Origin: Chloroflexota bacterium
Lineage (GTDB): Bacteria; Chloroflexota; Anaerolineae; Anaerolineales; Villigracilaceae
Direction: 5' to 3'
DNA length: 64,000 nt
Assembly (NCBI GenBank): GCA_016213105.1
Contig: JACRBN010000025.1
Location: 186,001-250,000 of the forward strand
Below, one piece after another: positions 48,386 through 57,450 of this stretch (position 1 is its first letter; every line of letters starts with the position of its first letter). Position numbers and translations under genes: made by a program. Below the pieces are notes generated by a model. It searched no databases. It was not told where the DNA came from and saw nothing but the letters and a program-made list of their open reading frames with translations.

Positions 48386-49399
48386 ATGCCTGCCATGACC
48401 CCAACCGTTACCGTGATTGTCCCATGTTACAATGAACAGGCCACCATCCGCGCCCTGCTGGAGGCCGTTTTGGCGCAGACCTATCCGCTCGAAAAGCTGG
48501 ATGTGGTCATCTCCGACGGCCTGTCCACGGATGGAACCCGCGGGGTGCTGGCGACGTTTCAAAAGGAGCATCCCGAACTGCCGCTCCAGGTGGTGGATAA
48601 CACCGTTCATACCATCCCCTCGGGCGTGAATCGAGCCCTCGATGCGGCGCGCGGCGAGATCATCGTCCGCCTGGATGCCCACTCGATGCCCTACCCCGAC
48701 TACGTGGCGCGCTGTGTGCAGGCGTTGGAACAGGGACTCGGCGACAACGTCGGCGGCGTGTGGGAGATCCGCCCCGGGACGTCGACCTGGGTCGCGGAAT
48801 CCATCGCGGCGGCGGCGGCCCATCCGCTGGGCGTGGGTGACGCCATGTACCGCCTGGCCCCCGCAGCGGGCGCAGTGGACACGGTGCCGTTCGGCGCCTT
48901 CCGCCGCAGTTTGATCGACAAGATCGGCAAATACGATGAGACGCTGTTGAGCAACGAAGATTACGAGTTCAACGCGCGCGTACGACAATCGGGCGGGACG
49001 GTCTGGCTGGACCCCGCCATTCGTTCGGTATATTTCTCGCGTTCCACCTTTGGGGCGCTGGCGCGCCAGTACTGGCGTTACGGGTTCTGGAAGCTGCGCA
49101 TGCTGCGCCGTTATCCCTCCACCCTGCGCTGGCGCCAGGCCCTGCCTCCCGTGTTTGTGTTTAGCCTGGTGGGGCTGTTTCTTTTGGGTGTCTGGCTTTA
49201 TCCGTTCCTGTGGCTGTTGGGCGTCGAGATCCTGATCTACCTGTCCGTCATGCTCCTCGCGGGAATCCGCGCGGCGCAGAAACGGCACAAACCACTGCTC
49301 GTGATCGGCCTGCCGCTGGCGATCGCCACGATGCACCTTTCCTGGGGCAGTGGATTTCTATGGAGTTTGCTGACAAGCCTCGTCAGGAAAAATGGCTGA
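48386..49399 (+). CDS. family 2 glycosyltransferase
   Basis: A 337-residue enzyme: GT-A fold with TVIVPCYNEQATIRALLEAV, DxD-like RLDAHSMPYPDY, and LLSNEDYEFNARVRQSGG (the conserved ED with the acceptor-side base). Two or three C-terminal membrane segments (residues about 240-320). This arrangement is that of membrane exopolysaccharide glycosyltransferases. It is the first gene of a cluster and overlaps the next gene by 8 nt. TATAAT at 48375-48380 lies just before the ATG, suggesting an almost leaderless transcript. Confidence 0.88.
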   Translation: MPAMTPTVTVIVPCYNEQATIRALLEAVLAQTYPLEKLDVVISDGLSTDGTRGVLATFQKEHPELPLQVVDNTVHTIPSGVNRALDAARGEIIVRLDAHSMPYPDYVARCVQALEQGLGDNVGGVWEIRPGTSTWVAESIAAAAAHPLGVGDAMYRLAPAAGAVDTVPFGAFRRSLIDKIGKYDETLLSNEDYEFNARVRQSGGTVWLDPAIRSVYFSRSTFGALARQYWRYGFWKLRMLRRYPSTLRWRQALPPVFVFSLVGLFLLGVWLYPFLWLLGVEILIYLSVMLLAGIRAAQKRHKPLLVIGLPLAIATMHLSWGSGFLWSLLTSLVRKNG

Positions 49400-50834
49400 T
49401 ACCACCCGTCCCACCATACGACTGCGACCCCAGGAGCAACGTGCCATCCTGCTGTTCGGCGATATTCTGGCATCCGTGGGGGCCACATTCGGAGCCATCT
49501 ACGTCTGGTACCTGTATTCACTTAATCGTCTCGTCCAAAGCGGCATCACCCAGGCGCGCGCCGAAAAACTGATCCAGATCGACGTCCCCTACTGGTTCTA
49601 CCTGCTGCCCCTTGTCTGGCTGGTGCTGATGGTGGAGTTATACGACCCGCACAAATCCGCCAGTTGGAGCAAGACCTGGCGCGGCGTGATGCTGGCCGCC
49701 TTCCTCGGCCTGTTGGGATATTCGCTGCTGTTCACCATTCGCCAGGACCCGAACTCGCTTCCGCGTATTGGCGTGGGCGCGTTCCTGCTGCTGGCTTCGC
49801 TCCTGACCCTGTTCTGGCGCGCGGCCTACATCCGCCTCTACACCTCGACGGGACTCCAGCGCCGCGTGCTGGTGGTGGGAGCGGGCAAGGCGGGGCAGAC
49901 CCTGGCCGAGGTATACCGCACCCTGGTCCCGCCGCCCTTCCGCCTGGTCGGCTTCATCGACGACGATCCCAAAAAGGTGGGACGCTCGGTGATGGGATTC
50001 CCCATCATCGCCTCCAGCAATCAATTACTTCAAGTTATCGAAGATTACAAAATCTCGGACGTGGTGGTGGCCATCACGGGCGGGATGCGCGGCGCGACCT
50101 TCCAGGTCGTGTTGGATGCGCAGGAGCGCGGCGCGGAAGTGATGCGCATGCCCACGCTCTACGAGGAAATCTCGGGCCGCGTGCCGATCCACCACCTCGA
50201 GTCGGATTGGATGCTGCGCTCGTTCATCGACCAGGCGCGGGTCAGCGGATTTTACGAACTGGCCAAACGCCTGCTGGACATCCTCGGCGGCTTTGTGGGA
50301 TTAATCCTCATGGCCGTGAGTTTTCCCTTCACGGCCATGGCCATCATTCTCGACAGCGGCTTCCCCATCTTCTATTCACAGCCCCGCCTGGGCAAGGGCG
50401 GGATCCCATACGTCATCTACAAATACCGCTCGATGCGCACAGACGCCGAGGCGGATGGCAAGGTCAAGGTGGCGGCGGAGAACGATCCGCGTGTGACGCG
50501 CGTGGGCAACTTCCTGCGCCGCAGCCGCATCGATGAACTGCCGCAGTTCTGGAACGTCCTGCGCGGCGACATGAGCCTGGTCGGGCCGCGCGCCGAGCGG
50601 GCGGAACTGGTCAACTCGTACCAGAAGCAGATTCCGTTCTATCGGGCGCGCCTGCTGGTCAAGCCCGGGCTGACGGGCTGGGCGCAGATCAATTACGGCT
50701 ATGCGGCCACCGTCTACGACACGGTGGTCAAGATCGAGTACGACCTGTATTACATCAAACATCGCAGCCTGAGCATGGATGTCAACATTATTTTACGCAC
50801 GATTGGAACCGTCATTCGGAGAACCGGGAGATAA
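49392..50834 (+). CDS. polyprenyl-phosphate sugar-1-phosphate transferase (exopolysaccharide priming enzyme)
   Basis: A 480-residue membrane enzyme: four to five N-terminal membrane segments, then a Rossmann-like part ([20 protein letters not shown]), and a C-terminal bacterial sugar transferase domain (residues about 290-480) with [60 protein letters not shown] and [15 protein letters not shown]. It loads the first sugar onto undecaprenyl phosphate. Overlapping the glycosyltransferase, it starts the polysaccharide operon proper. Confidence 0.93.
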   Translation: MADTTRPTIRLRPQEQRAILLFGDILASVGATFGAIYVWYLYSLNRLVQSGITQARAEKLIQIDVPYWFYLLPLVWLVLMVELYDPHKSASWSKTWRGVMLAAFLGLLGYSLLFTIRQDPNSLPRIGVGAFLLLASLLTLFWRAAYIRLYTSTGLQRRVLVVGAGKAGQTLAEVYRTLVPPPFRLVGFIDDDPKKVGRSVMGFPIIASSNQLLQVIEDYKISDVVVAITGGMRGATFQVVLDAQERGAEVMRMPTLYEEISGRVPIHHLESDWMLRSFIDQARVSGFYELAKRLLDILGGFVGLILMAVSFPFTAMAIILDSGFPIFYSQPRLGKGGIPYVIYKYRSMRTDAEADGKVKVAAENDPRVTRVGNFLRRSRIDELPQFWNVLRGDMSLVGPRAERAELVNSYQKQIPFYRARLLVKPGLTGWAQINYGYAATVYDTVVKIEYDLYYIKHRSLSMDVNIILRTIGTVIRRTGR

Positions 50835-50836
50835 GC

Positions 50837-51772
50837 ATGAAATATTTGGTCACTGGCGGCGCGGGCTTTATCGGTTCGCACATCGTCCGCACCCTGCTCG
50901 ACCAGGGGAATGAAGTCAAAATTCTGGATAACTTTTCAACAGGCAAGCGCGAGAACATTGCCGACTTCGAGAAGAAAATCGAACTGATCGAAGGCGATCT
51001 GCGCGACGCATCCAAGGTAACCGAGGCCGTGCGCGACGTGGATGTCATCTTCCACGAGGCGGCCTTCGTCTCAGTGCCGCAATCCATGGATGAGCCGCAA
51101 AATTGTTTCGACATCAACGTGTCGGGCACATCCCAGTTGTTCGATGCCGCCCGCCGCGCAGGTGTGAAGCGCGCCGTCTTTGCCACCAGCGCCGCCGTCT
51201 ACGGCGACTCGACCGAGATGCCGCTGACCGAGGAAACGCCGCCGCGTCCGCTCTCGCCCTACGCCGCCTCCAAACGCGTGGACGAGATCTACGGCCAGCT
51301 CTACACAACCTCCTTCGGCCTGGACGTGGTGGCCCTGCGCTACTTCAACGTCTACGGCCCGCGCCAGCGCCCCGACTCGATGTACGCCGCAGCGGTGCCG
51401 ATCTTCATCCGCCGCCTGCTGGACGGCAAGGGCGTGACCATCTACGGCGACGGCGGCCAGACCCGCGACCTGATCAACGTGCGCGATGTGGTGCGCGCCA
51501 ATTTGGTGGCTGCCGAGCATCCGTCCGCGCCGGGGCAGATCTTCAATATCTGCACGGGCATCGAGACGCGCATCATCGACCTGATCGAAGTCTTGCAGGA
51601 TCTATTCCCCTCCGCGCCTGCGCCGGCGTTTGCTCCCGTCCGCGCAGGCGACATCTACCGCTCCATCGGCTCGCCGCAAAAAGCCGCCGACCTGATCGGT
51701 TTCCGCGCCCAGGTCACGCTCGACCAGGGCCTCAAGGAAGCTGTGGAGTGGATGCGCGCAGAAAAGAATTAA
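50837..51772 (+). CDS. NAD-dependent nucleotide-sugar epimerase/dehydratase
   Basis: A 311-residue SDR enzyme: MKYLVTGGAGFIGSHIVRTL with the GxxGxxG motif, catalytic Ser/Tyr/Lys in ATSAAVYGDS and PYAASKRVDE, and YFNVYGPRQRPDS. This is close to UDP-glucose 4-epimerase or UDP-glucuronate-type enzymes; the exact substrate is not predictable. It starts 2 nt after the previous gene, in the same operon. Confidence 0.9.
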   Translation: MKYLVTGGAGFIGSHIVRTLLDQGNEVKILDNFSTGKRENIADFEKKIELIEGDLRDASKVTEAVRDVDVIFHEAAFVSVPQSMDEPQNCFDINVSGTSQLFDAARRAGVKRAVFATSAAVYGDSTEMPLTEETPPRPLSPYAASKRVDEIYGQLYTTSFGLDVVALRYFNVYGPRQRPDSMYAAAVPIFIRRLLDGKGVTIYGDGGQTRDLINVRDVVRANLVAAEHPSAPGQIFNICTGIETRIIDLIEVLQDLFPSAPAPAFAPVRAGDIYRSIGSPQKAADLIGFRAQVTLDQGLKEAVEWMRAEKN

Positions 51773-51776
51773 AAAA

Positions 51777-51875
51777 TCACCACAGAGATCACGGAGCACA
51801 CACGTGTGCCTGCGGCCCAGTGCAGGCAGAGATTTTTTTGGTTTTTCTCCGTGCTCTCTGTGTTCTCCGTGGTGA
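51777..51875. repeat. CACAGAG-type inverted repeat
   Basis: TCACCACAGAGATCACGGAG and CTCCGTGCTCTCTGTGTTCT then CCGTGGTGA are inverted ends of a 99-bp element. A related palindrome lies at about 6211-6275. It occupies nearly the whole gap between the epimerase and the next gene. Confidence 0.65.
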
Positions 51876-51883
51876 ACTGAATT

Positions 51884-53776
51884 ATGCTCCCCGAAAAATC
51901 CCGACCCCACGTTCGTAACCGCTTCGTCCTCGTTGGCGACATTGCCCTCATCCTCATTTCGGTGCTGGGCAGTTTTGCCTTGCGGCTCGACGTAAACAAT
52001 CTGCCCGATTATTTCACCGCGGCGCTGGTCATGTGCGCGGTGGCGCTGCTGGTCAAAATCCCCACCTATTATTTCTTTGGTCTCTACCGCCGCCTGTGGG
52101 TGTACGCCAGCACGGGCGAACTGCGCCTGATTACGGTGGCTGTCACCACTGCCTCGGTCCTGACCAGCGGAATCATGATCGCCATCTTCAGCAGCGGATT
52201 GATCGTCGGGATGCCGCGCTCCGCCCTGGGCATTGACTGGCTTTTGTCCATCGTGCTCATCGGCGGTTCACGCTTTGCCCTGCGCCTGCTCTCGGAGCAA
52301 TCCAGCGGACATGGCTCCAAGGGGAAACATGCCCTCATCATCGGCGCAGGGGATGCGGGCGCGCTGGTGGTGCGCGAACTGCAGCGCTCCTCTCTGCTCA
52401 ATTTAAATCCCATCGGCTTCCTCGACGACGCCCCGGCCAAACAGCACCATGAGATCTATGGCGTGCGCGTCATCGGCAAGATCTCCGACCTGTCCAACAT
52501 CCTCGACAACCGCCAGGTGGACGAGGTCATTATTGCCATCCCCTCCGCGGCGGGCAAAATTGTGCGCCTCGTCACCGACACCTGCCGCATCAAGGGCATC
52601 CCTTCGCGTACCATGCCTGGCATCTACGAACTAATCGGCGGCAAGGTCAACGTCAGCCGCCTGCGTGAAGTGGACATCACCGACTTGCTGCGCCGCGAAC
52701 CCGTGCGCGTCAACGATGAGATCGTCGGGCAAACCCTGGAAGGCAGGCGTGTACTCGTCACAGGCGCAGGCGGATCGATCGGCCGCGAGTTGTGCCGTCA
52801 GATCGCGCGCCGCAATCCCAGCCAGTTGATGCTGCTCGGTCACGGCGAGAACAGCATCTTCGAAATCCTGCTCGAACTGCGCGAAGACTATCCCGACCTG
52901 ACGCTCCTGCCCATCATCGCCGACATCCGCGACCGCGAGCGCATCGCTTCGATCTTCGACGCTCACCAGCCGCAGGTCGTCTTCCATGCGGCCGCCCACA
53001 AACACGTTCCGCTGATGGAGGCGAATCCCACCGAGGCGGTCACCAACAACGTCATCGGAACCAGCCACCTCGTCCAGATCGCGGCGGAGCATCGCATCCA
53101 GCGCTTCGTGCTGATCTCCACCGACAAGGCCGTCCAGCCCTCCAGCATCTACGGCGCGACCAAACGCATGGCCGAAATGCTCGTGCTGGATGCCGCCCGC
53201 CAGTCGGGCCTGCCCTTTACTGTGGTGCGCTTCGGCAACGTGCTCGGCAGCCGCGGCTCCATCATCCCGCTCTTCAAATCGCAGATCGCGCGCGGCGGCC
53301 CGCTGACGGTCACGCACCCCGACATGCACCGCTTCTTCATGACCATCCCTGAGGCCGTTTATCTTGTTTTGCAGGCCGCGTCGATGGGACAGGGCGGCGA
53401 GACATTCGTGCTCAACATGGGCGAGCCGATCCGCATCGTGGATTTGGCCGAGGATCTGATCCGCCTCTCGGGCCTCGAACCCAACCGTGACATCGAGATC
53501 GTCTTCACGGGTACGCGCCCCGGCGAAAAGCTGACCGAGGAGTTGTGGGATGTGGGGACTCCCCTGGAGCGCACCGCCCACCCCGACATCTTCCGCCTCG
53601 CCTCCACCGAACCGTTGGGCGGCCTCCGCCTCCGAGCGGCCGTGGACTCGCTCCAGGCCGCCTGCCATCAAGCCGACACGGATGCGTTGATCCGCACCCT
53701 GACCGAATCCGTGCCGGGCGCGACCATCCACGAAACAATGTCCCAGCCCGTGCTGGATGACTCGTCTCTCACGTAA
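51884..53776 (+). CDS. polysaccharide biosynthesis nucleotide-sugar dehydratase/epimerase (FlaA1/CapD type)
   Basis: A 630-residue protein: four membrane segments in residues 15-130, a first Rossmann fold (KHALIIGAGDAGALVVRELQ, residues about 145-270), and a C-terminal SDR domain (residues about 285-600) with RRVLVTGAGGSIGRELCRQI, YGATKRMAEMLVLDAAR and FGNVLGSRGSIIPLFKSQIA. These enzymes convert UDP-GlcNAc into 4,6-dehydrated sugars for polysaccharide or glycan building. It is separated from the upstream operon by the CACAGAG repeat only. Confidence 0.92.
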   Translation: MLPEKSRPHVRNRFVLVGDIALILISVLGSFALRLDVNNLPDYFTAALVMCAVALLVKIPTYYFFGLYRRLWVYASTGELRLITVAVTTASVLTSGIMIAIFSSGLIVGMPRSALGIDWLLSIVLIGGSRFALRLLSEQSSGHGSKGKHALIIGAGDAGALVVRELQRSSLLNLNPIGFLDDAPAKQHHEIYGVRVIGKISDLSNILDNRQVDEVIIAIPSAAGKIVRLVTDTCRIKGIPSRTMPGIYELIGGKVNVSRLREVDITDLLRREPVRVNDEIVGQTLEGRRVLVTGAGGSIGRELCRQIARRNPSQLMLLGHGENSIFEILLELREDYPDLTLLPIIADIRDRERIASIFDAHQPQVVFHAAAHKHVPLMEANPTEAVTNNVIGTSHLVQIAAEHRIQRFVLISTDKAVQPSSIYGATKRMAEMLVLDAARQSGLPFTVVRFGNVLGSRGSIIPLFKSQIARGGPLTVTHPDMHRFFMTIPEAVYLVLQAASMGQGGETFVLNMGEPIRIVDLAEDLIRLSGLEPNRDIEIVFTGTRPGEKLTEELWDVGTPLERTAHPDIFRLASTEPLGGLRLRAAVDSLQAACHQADTDALIRTLTESVPGATIHETMSQPVLDDSSLT

Positions 53777-53795
53777 CGCGAGATAATATCTCGCG
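53777..53795. repeat. 19-bp palindrome
   Basis: CGCGAGATAATATCTCGCG is a perfect inverted repeat with a single central base, right after the stop at 53776 and before the FemAB-like gene. It may be an mRNA end structure. Confidence 0.55.
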
Positions 53796-53803
53796 CAACC
53801 TTT

Positions 53804-54808
53804 ATGCCAGAAGTAACCCTCACCCAATGGCGCGATTTTACCGCCGCGCACCCCGACATCCACCTACTGCAAACCGCCGAATGGGGCGAGTTCAAATCCG
53901 CCTTCGGCTGGACGCCCGCGCGCATCATTCATGGAAATGATGGTGTGCAAATCCTATTTCGCAAATTACCGCTGGGATTCACAATAGGTTACATCCCAAA
54001 AGTGGATAGCGGACAGTGGGGAGTCCCCAAAGGGGATGCTATGGACAGTCAGATTTGGCGCGAGATCGACTCGGTCTGCAAAAAGCATCACGCCATCTTC
54101 TGCAAACTCGAACCCGATGCCTGGGAAGGTGAAGCCAGTCTTCTGCCTTCCGCTTTTCGCGCCAGTCCCCACAACATCCAACCTCCCCGCACCATCACCC
54201 TCGACATCTCGGGCAGCGAAGACGACATCCTGACCCGCATGAAGCAGAAGACGCGTTATAACGTGCGCCTGGCCGAGAAGAAGGGTGTCACCGTCCGCGC
54301 CTGGGACGATCTCAACGGCTTCCATCAGATGATGCAGGTCACGGGCGGACGCGACGGCTTCGGCGTGCATTCCCTCGAATATTATCGCCGCGTCTACGAA
54401 CTCTTCCACCCAACAGGCATGGCCGAACTGCTGGTGGCCGAATACGAAGGCCAGCCGCTCGCTGCCTTGATGGCCTTCGCGCGTGGAGGACGCGCCTGGT
54501 ACGTCTATGGCGCATCCAACGACCAGGAACGCAACCGTATGCCGACCTACCTGCTGCAATGGGAAGCCATTCGCTGGGCCAAATCCCATGGCTGCACGGA
54601 ATACGACCTGTGGGGCGTTCCCGACGAAGATGAACCCAAACTGGAAGCCGAGTTCGAGTCCCGCCATGATGGTCTGTGGGGAGTCTACCGTTTCAAGCGC
54701 GGCTTCGGCGGCACGTTGAAACGGGCGGCGCAGGCGCTGGATCGAGTCTACAATCCGCTGTTGTATAAGTTGTATTTATGGCGATATATCCAGAACGAAA
54801 ACTCATAA
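53804..54808 (+). CDS. FemAB/GNAT-like aminoacyl transferase
   Basis: A 334-residue protein: N-terminal TQWRDFTAAHPDIHLLQTAE and WGEFKSAFGWTPARIIH, central MKQKTRYNVRLAEKKGVTVR, and GRAWYVYGASNDQERNRMPT, YLLQWEAIRWAKSHG then EYDLWGVPDEDEP. This is the FemABX pattern of lipid II aminoacyltransferases that build peptide bridges. It sits next to polysaccharide genes, so transfer to another glycan is possible. A short stretch (VDSGQWGVPKGDAMDS) reads like an in-frame DNA repeat; see findings. Confidence 0.85.
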   Translation: MPEVTLTQWRDFTAAHPDIHLLQTAEWGEFKSAFGWTPARIIHGNDGVQILFRKLPLGFTIGYIPKVDSGQWGVPKGDAMDSQIWREIDSVCKKHHAIFCKLEPDAWEGEASLLPSAFRASPHNIQPPRTITLDISGSEDDILTRMKQKTRYNVRLAEKKGVTVRAWDDLNGFHQMMQVTGGRDGFGVHSLEYYRRVYELFHPTGMAELLVAEYEGQPLAALMAFARGGRAWYVYGASNDQERNRMPTYLLQWEAIRWAKSHGCTEYDLWGVPDEDEPKLEAEFESRHDGLWGVYRFKRGFGGTLKRAAQALDRVYNPLLYKLYLWRYIQNENS

Positions 54809-54822
54809 TCAGAAGGCTCTGT

Positions 54823-55260
54823 ATGAATTCTTCCAGACTACGATTTGAAAGACTTCAAAGTTACGATGACACCAGCGTTATTCAAATGCTATTTTCAGCA
54901 GAAAATGATTTACACAAAACTACCATAGACATTTATTTTTCTATCGATCACCTTATTGAATTTGCTAATCAATTGCGAGAATTCCCCTTTTCTAAAAACG
55001 AAATTGCTCTGGCAATTGGAGATAATTCCACAAGGCCATACGCTTATCTTTTTTTACGAGCGTATGTATATGACAGGCCTGGGCATGCTGGATTGGAAAT
55101 AAAAACTCGTCAAAACGGCTCATCACTTATCGCTTCTGAAAGTCACTTTACTATCACTACCGAAGTGGCCTCGATCAATTCTTTCGCATCTGCCTTACTT
55201 GAATGGTCGGCTTCTGCTAAAAGAAAACTTGAGTTTTCGCTTTACTCAGGATTTCATTAA
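54823..55260 (+). CDS. AT-rich orphan gene of unknown function
   Basis: A 145-residue protein with much lower GC than its neighbours. It begins after the FemAB-like gene end and has no signal peptide or membrane segment. Pattern: HKTTIDIYFSIDHLIEFANQ, AYLFLRAYVYDRPGHAGLEI, and a late helix SINSFASALLEWSASAKRKL. It resembles small cassette-like proteins, but no attC-like repeat flanks it. The family is not recognised. The ATG at 54823 is chosen over 54778, which lies in the previous gene. Confidence 0.5.
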   Translation: MNSSRLRFERLQSYDDTSVIQMLFSAENDLHKTTIDIYFSIDHLIEFANQLREFPFSKNEIALAIGDNSTRPYAYLFLRAYVYDRPGHAGLEIKTRQNGSSLIASESHFTITTEVASINSFASALLEWSASAKRKLEFSLYSGFH

Positions 55261-55292
55261 GTAACTCAAGTTACCACCATCCCATTAACGTG

Positions 55293-55400
55293 ACATGCTG
55301 AGGGGCGTCCCTTCGACAAGCTCAGGGCAGGCTTTGGCCCCGAAGCATCTCTACGAACATCGTAGAGGCCCTTCGGGAGGGCGACACATTCCTATTTTTT
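55293..55400. repeat. dispersed repeat (CTTCGACAAGCTCAGG type)
   Basis: CCCTTCGACAAGCTCAGGGC and CGAAGCATCTCTACGAACAT then CGTAGAGG form short inverted segments. Sequences of this kind are common intergenic repeats in many genomes. The rest of 55261-55558 holds no gene I can support. Confidence 0.5.
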
Positions 55401-55558
55401 CTTCAAGGTGGCAACTTGGGTTAAGTATCATGAATCAACAAATCGACTTATCAACAATCTGGAATCAGATAATCTCTTCCCACCCAACCCGCACTTCCTT
55501 ACAACCTATGAATATCTGAGCCATCCGCATTTGGCAAGGACTTGTCCGCCTTATGATT

Positions 55559-56908
55559 CTATGGCGTCCAGAAATTACCTGTCATGACCAGCAGGCAGAG
55601 CAGGGTGACTGTGTCCTCGTAGTAATCTGAATGCTGGTTGTACACCGCATCGTAAATTGCATTCAGCCAGTCCTGTTGTGCGGGATTGGTCATGGCGGCC
55701 ACGCCCATCGGCGCGACGAAGAAGGTGGTGAAGTAGTCGCTGTCAGGCAGGGGCTGGCCGTCCAGGTCGTAGCCCGCGCGGATATTGAATGGGTCACCGT
55801 TCGCGGAGGCTTCGATCCACGCCGAGATTTTCTGCGCGATGGCGCGCGACGCGGCATCGTTGTTGAGCAGCGCGTCCGAGCCGAGCCGCCACGGGACGCG
55901 GCCCGCGTTGTAGGAGTAGTGCCCGTCGTCTGCGCCTTCGAGGAAATCGGGCGGAGCGGGTTGCGGTGTGTGGGTCTCGCCCGTCATGACGATGAAGTCG
56001 GACATCAATCCGCTGGCAGGGCTGTGACTTTCCTGAAGCGCGAGCATCACGTCCTGGCTGTTGGCGATGACCTCGTCCCAGACGGGATCGCCCGCGGCTC
56101 GGCCATAGGCGCGGAAGTTCGCCAGCATGAAATCGGACGAACGCGGCGTGTACTGATTGAAGTCCATGCCCGCAACGTCGACCCAGTCCCCGAGCATAGG
56201 CAGGCGGCTGTCGGGGCCGATGGTTGATTCGAGGATGCCGCTGATCAGGATTTCGGCTTCGGCCTGATAGTCGATGCGGCCGGCGCTGCCCCATTGCGCG
56301 TTGGCCAGCAGCAGGCCGAGGGCCATGTCCGCATCGCCGTCGAAGGCGCTGTCGTCGCCATCGACGGACTCGGGTACCTTCCAATCCATCAGGCGCGGGT
56401 CGACTTCGCTGGGATGGGCGCGGGCAAATTCCCACAGGCCGTCGAAGAGCGTTTGCGCGTCAGGGTCATGGCCTGCCATGATGGGTACGATCAACATGCC
56501 GAAGCCCTGTCCCTCCGAGACGGTCTGGTCGCGATTGGGCACGGAGCTGCCGAAGGCCACGCGATACAACGGATGCCCGTCGACGCTGGCGCCTGCTTCG
56601 AGCAGGTAGGTCTGCTTCCAGGCGTCGTAGTAGACGCGCACGTCGTCATCGAGTTGTGCCTGGGTGCGATGGTTGGGCAGGATGCTGCCTGGCGCGTAGG
56701 TCACATGCTGGGGGAAGGGACGGGCGACGCCTGTCGCTGCCTGGGTGGGGATTTCAGTCGGCGCAGGGGGGATGGAAGTCTGTGTGGGACGAAGCGCTGT
56801 GTCGGTTGGGGAGATCGGAGCCGAGGTGGGCACGGCCGTGACGGTCGGCGCGCAGGCAGTAAGCATGAGCGCCAACAAAAGAAACAGACGGATCAGGTTG
56901 TGGTGCAT
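55559..56908 (-). CDS. glycoside hydrolase family 8 lipoprotein (endoglucanase-like)
   Basis: A 449-residue lipoprotein: LFLLLALMLTACAP gives lipobox LTAC (Cys19), then a Thr/Pro linker to about residue 60. The GH8 motifs are VSEGQGFGMLIV with the proton donor Glu132 and the aspartate-rich DGDADMALGLLLANAQWG. GH8 enzymes cut beta-1,4-glucans, xylan or chitosan inside the chain. The length is usual. It is exported and anchored to the cell surface, so it may feed on or remodel exopolysaccharide. Confidence 0.87.
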   Translation of the reverse strand: MHHNLIRLFLLLALMLTACAPTVTAVPTSAPISPTDTALRPTQTSIPPAPTEIPTQAATGVARPFPQHVTYAPGSILPNHRTQAQLDDDVRVYYDAWKQTYLLEAGASVDGHPLYRVAFGSSVPNRDQTVSEGQGFGMLIVPIMAGHDPDAQTLFDGLWEFARAHPSEVDPRLMDWKVPESVDGDDSAFDGDADMALGLLLANAQWGSAGRIDYQAEAEILISGILESTIGPDSRLPMLGDWVDVAGMDFNQYTPRSSDFMLANFRAYGRAAGDPVWDEVIANSQDVMLALQESHSPASGLMSDFIVMTGETHTPQPAPPDFLEGADDGHYSYNAGRVPWRLGSDALLNNDAASRAIAQKISAWIEASANGDPFNIRAGYDLDGQPLPDSDYFTTFFVAPMGVAAMTNPAQQDWLNAIYDAVYNQHSDYYEDTVTLLCLLVMTGNFWTP

Positions 56909-56985
56909 GCTTCCTCCTGTAGGTCAGATCTGCGGCCTGATGATTTGGCTGGAAAACTCGCCATCGATAAACAAAGACGGTTGGG

Positions 56986-57450
56986 TTAATGAGGCGGGTA
57001 GAACGAGACCTCGTGCCCCAGCATTATTTCGCCATCATAGCGGAAATGCGCGGAGAAGAAGCGCCCCGCGCCGATCCACGGCAGGAAGATGCGGTCGCTC
57101 GGCCATAGGGACAGGGAGTCGAAATCCGCATCGGGAATCCATTCGAGGTGGCCTTCGGGCGAGTCGATCAACTCGCCGTCAAATTGCGCGGCGGTGAAGA
57201 CGAATACGTACCAGTCCTGGCCTTTGAAGTTGGTGAAGATCAGCAGGCCGTGCAGATAGGGATCGTGGATGGACAGCCCCGATTCCTCCAACACCTCGCG
57301 GCGGATGCACAGCTCGGGGCTTTCGCCTGCTTCGACCTTGCCGCCCAACCCGTTCCATTTGCCCTCGTGGATGTCATTGGGCTTGCGGTTACGATGCACC
57401 ATCAGCGTGCGGCCGTCCTGTTTGATGTAGCACAGGGTGGCGACGATCAT
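56986..57450 (-). CDS. NUDIX hydrolase (MutT/8-oxo-dGTP-like)
   Basis: A 154-residue protein with the Nudix box GLGGKVEAGESPELCIRREV followed by LEESGL (residues about 35-60), matching Gx5Ex7REUxEExGU. FFSAHFRYDGE in the C-terminal part is typical of the MTH1-like 8-oxo-dGTP branch. It likely cleaves oxidised or other nucleotides. ATGA overlap with the esterase gene upstream puts it last in a three-gene operon. Confidence 0.88.
   Translation of the reverse strand: MIVATLCYIKQDGRTLMVHRNRKPNDIHEGKWNGLGGKVEAGESPELCIRREVLEESGLSIHDPYLHGLLIFTNFKGQDWYVFVFTAAQFDGELIDSPEGHLEWIPDADFDSLSLWPSDRIFLPWIGAGRFFSAHFRYDGEIMLGHEVSFYPPH

Noticed and set aside
55295-55519. Possible 74-codon gene
   Set aside because: Its first half is a dispersed intergenic repeat (CCCTTCGACAAGCTCAGG type) and there is no ribosome site or conserved protein.
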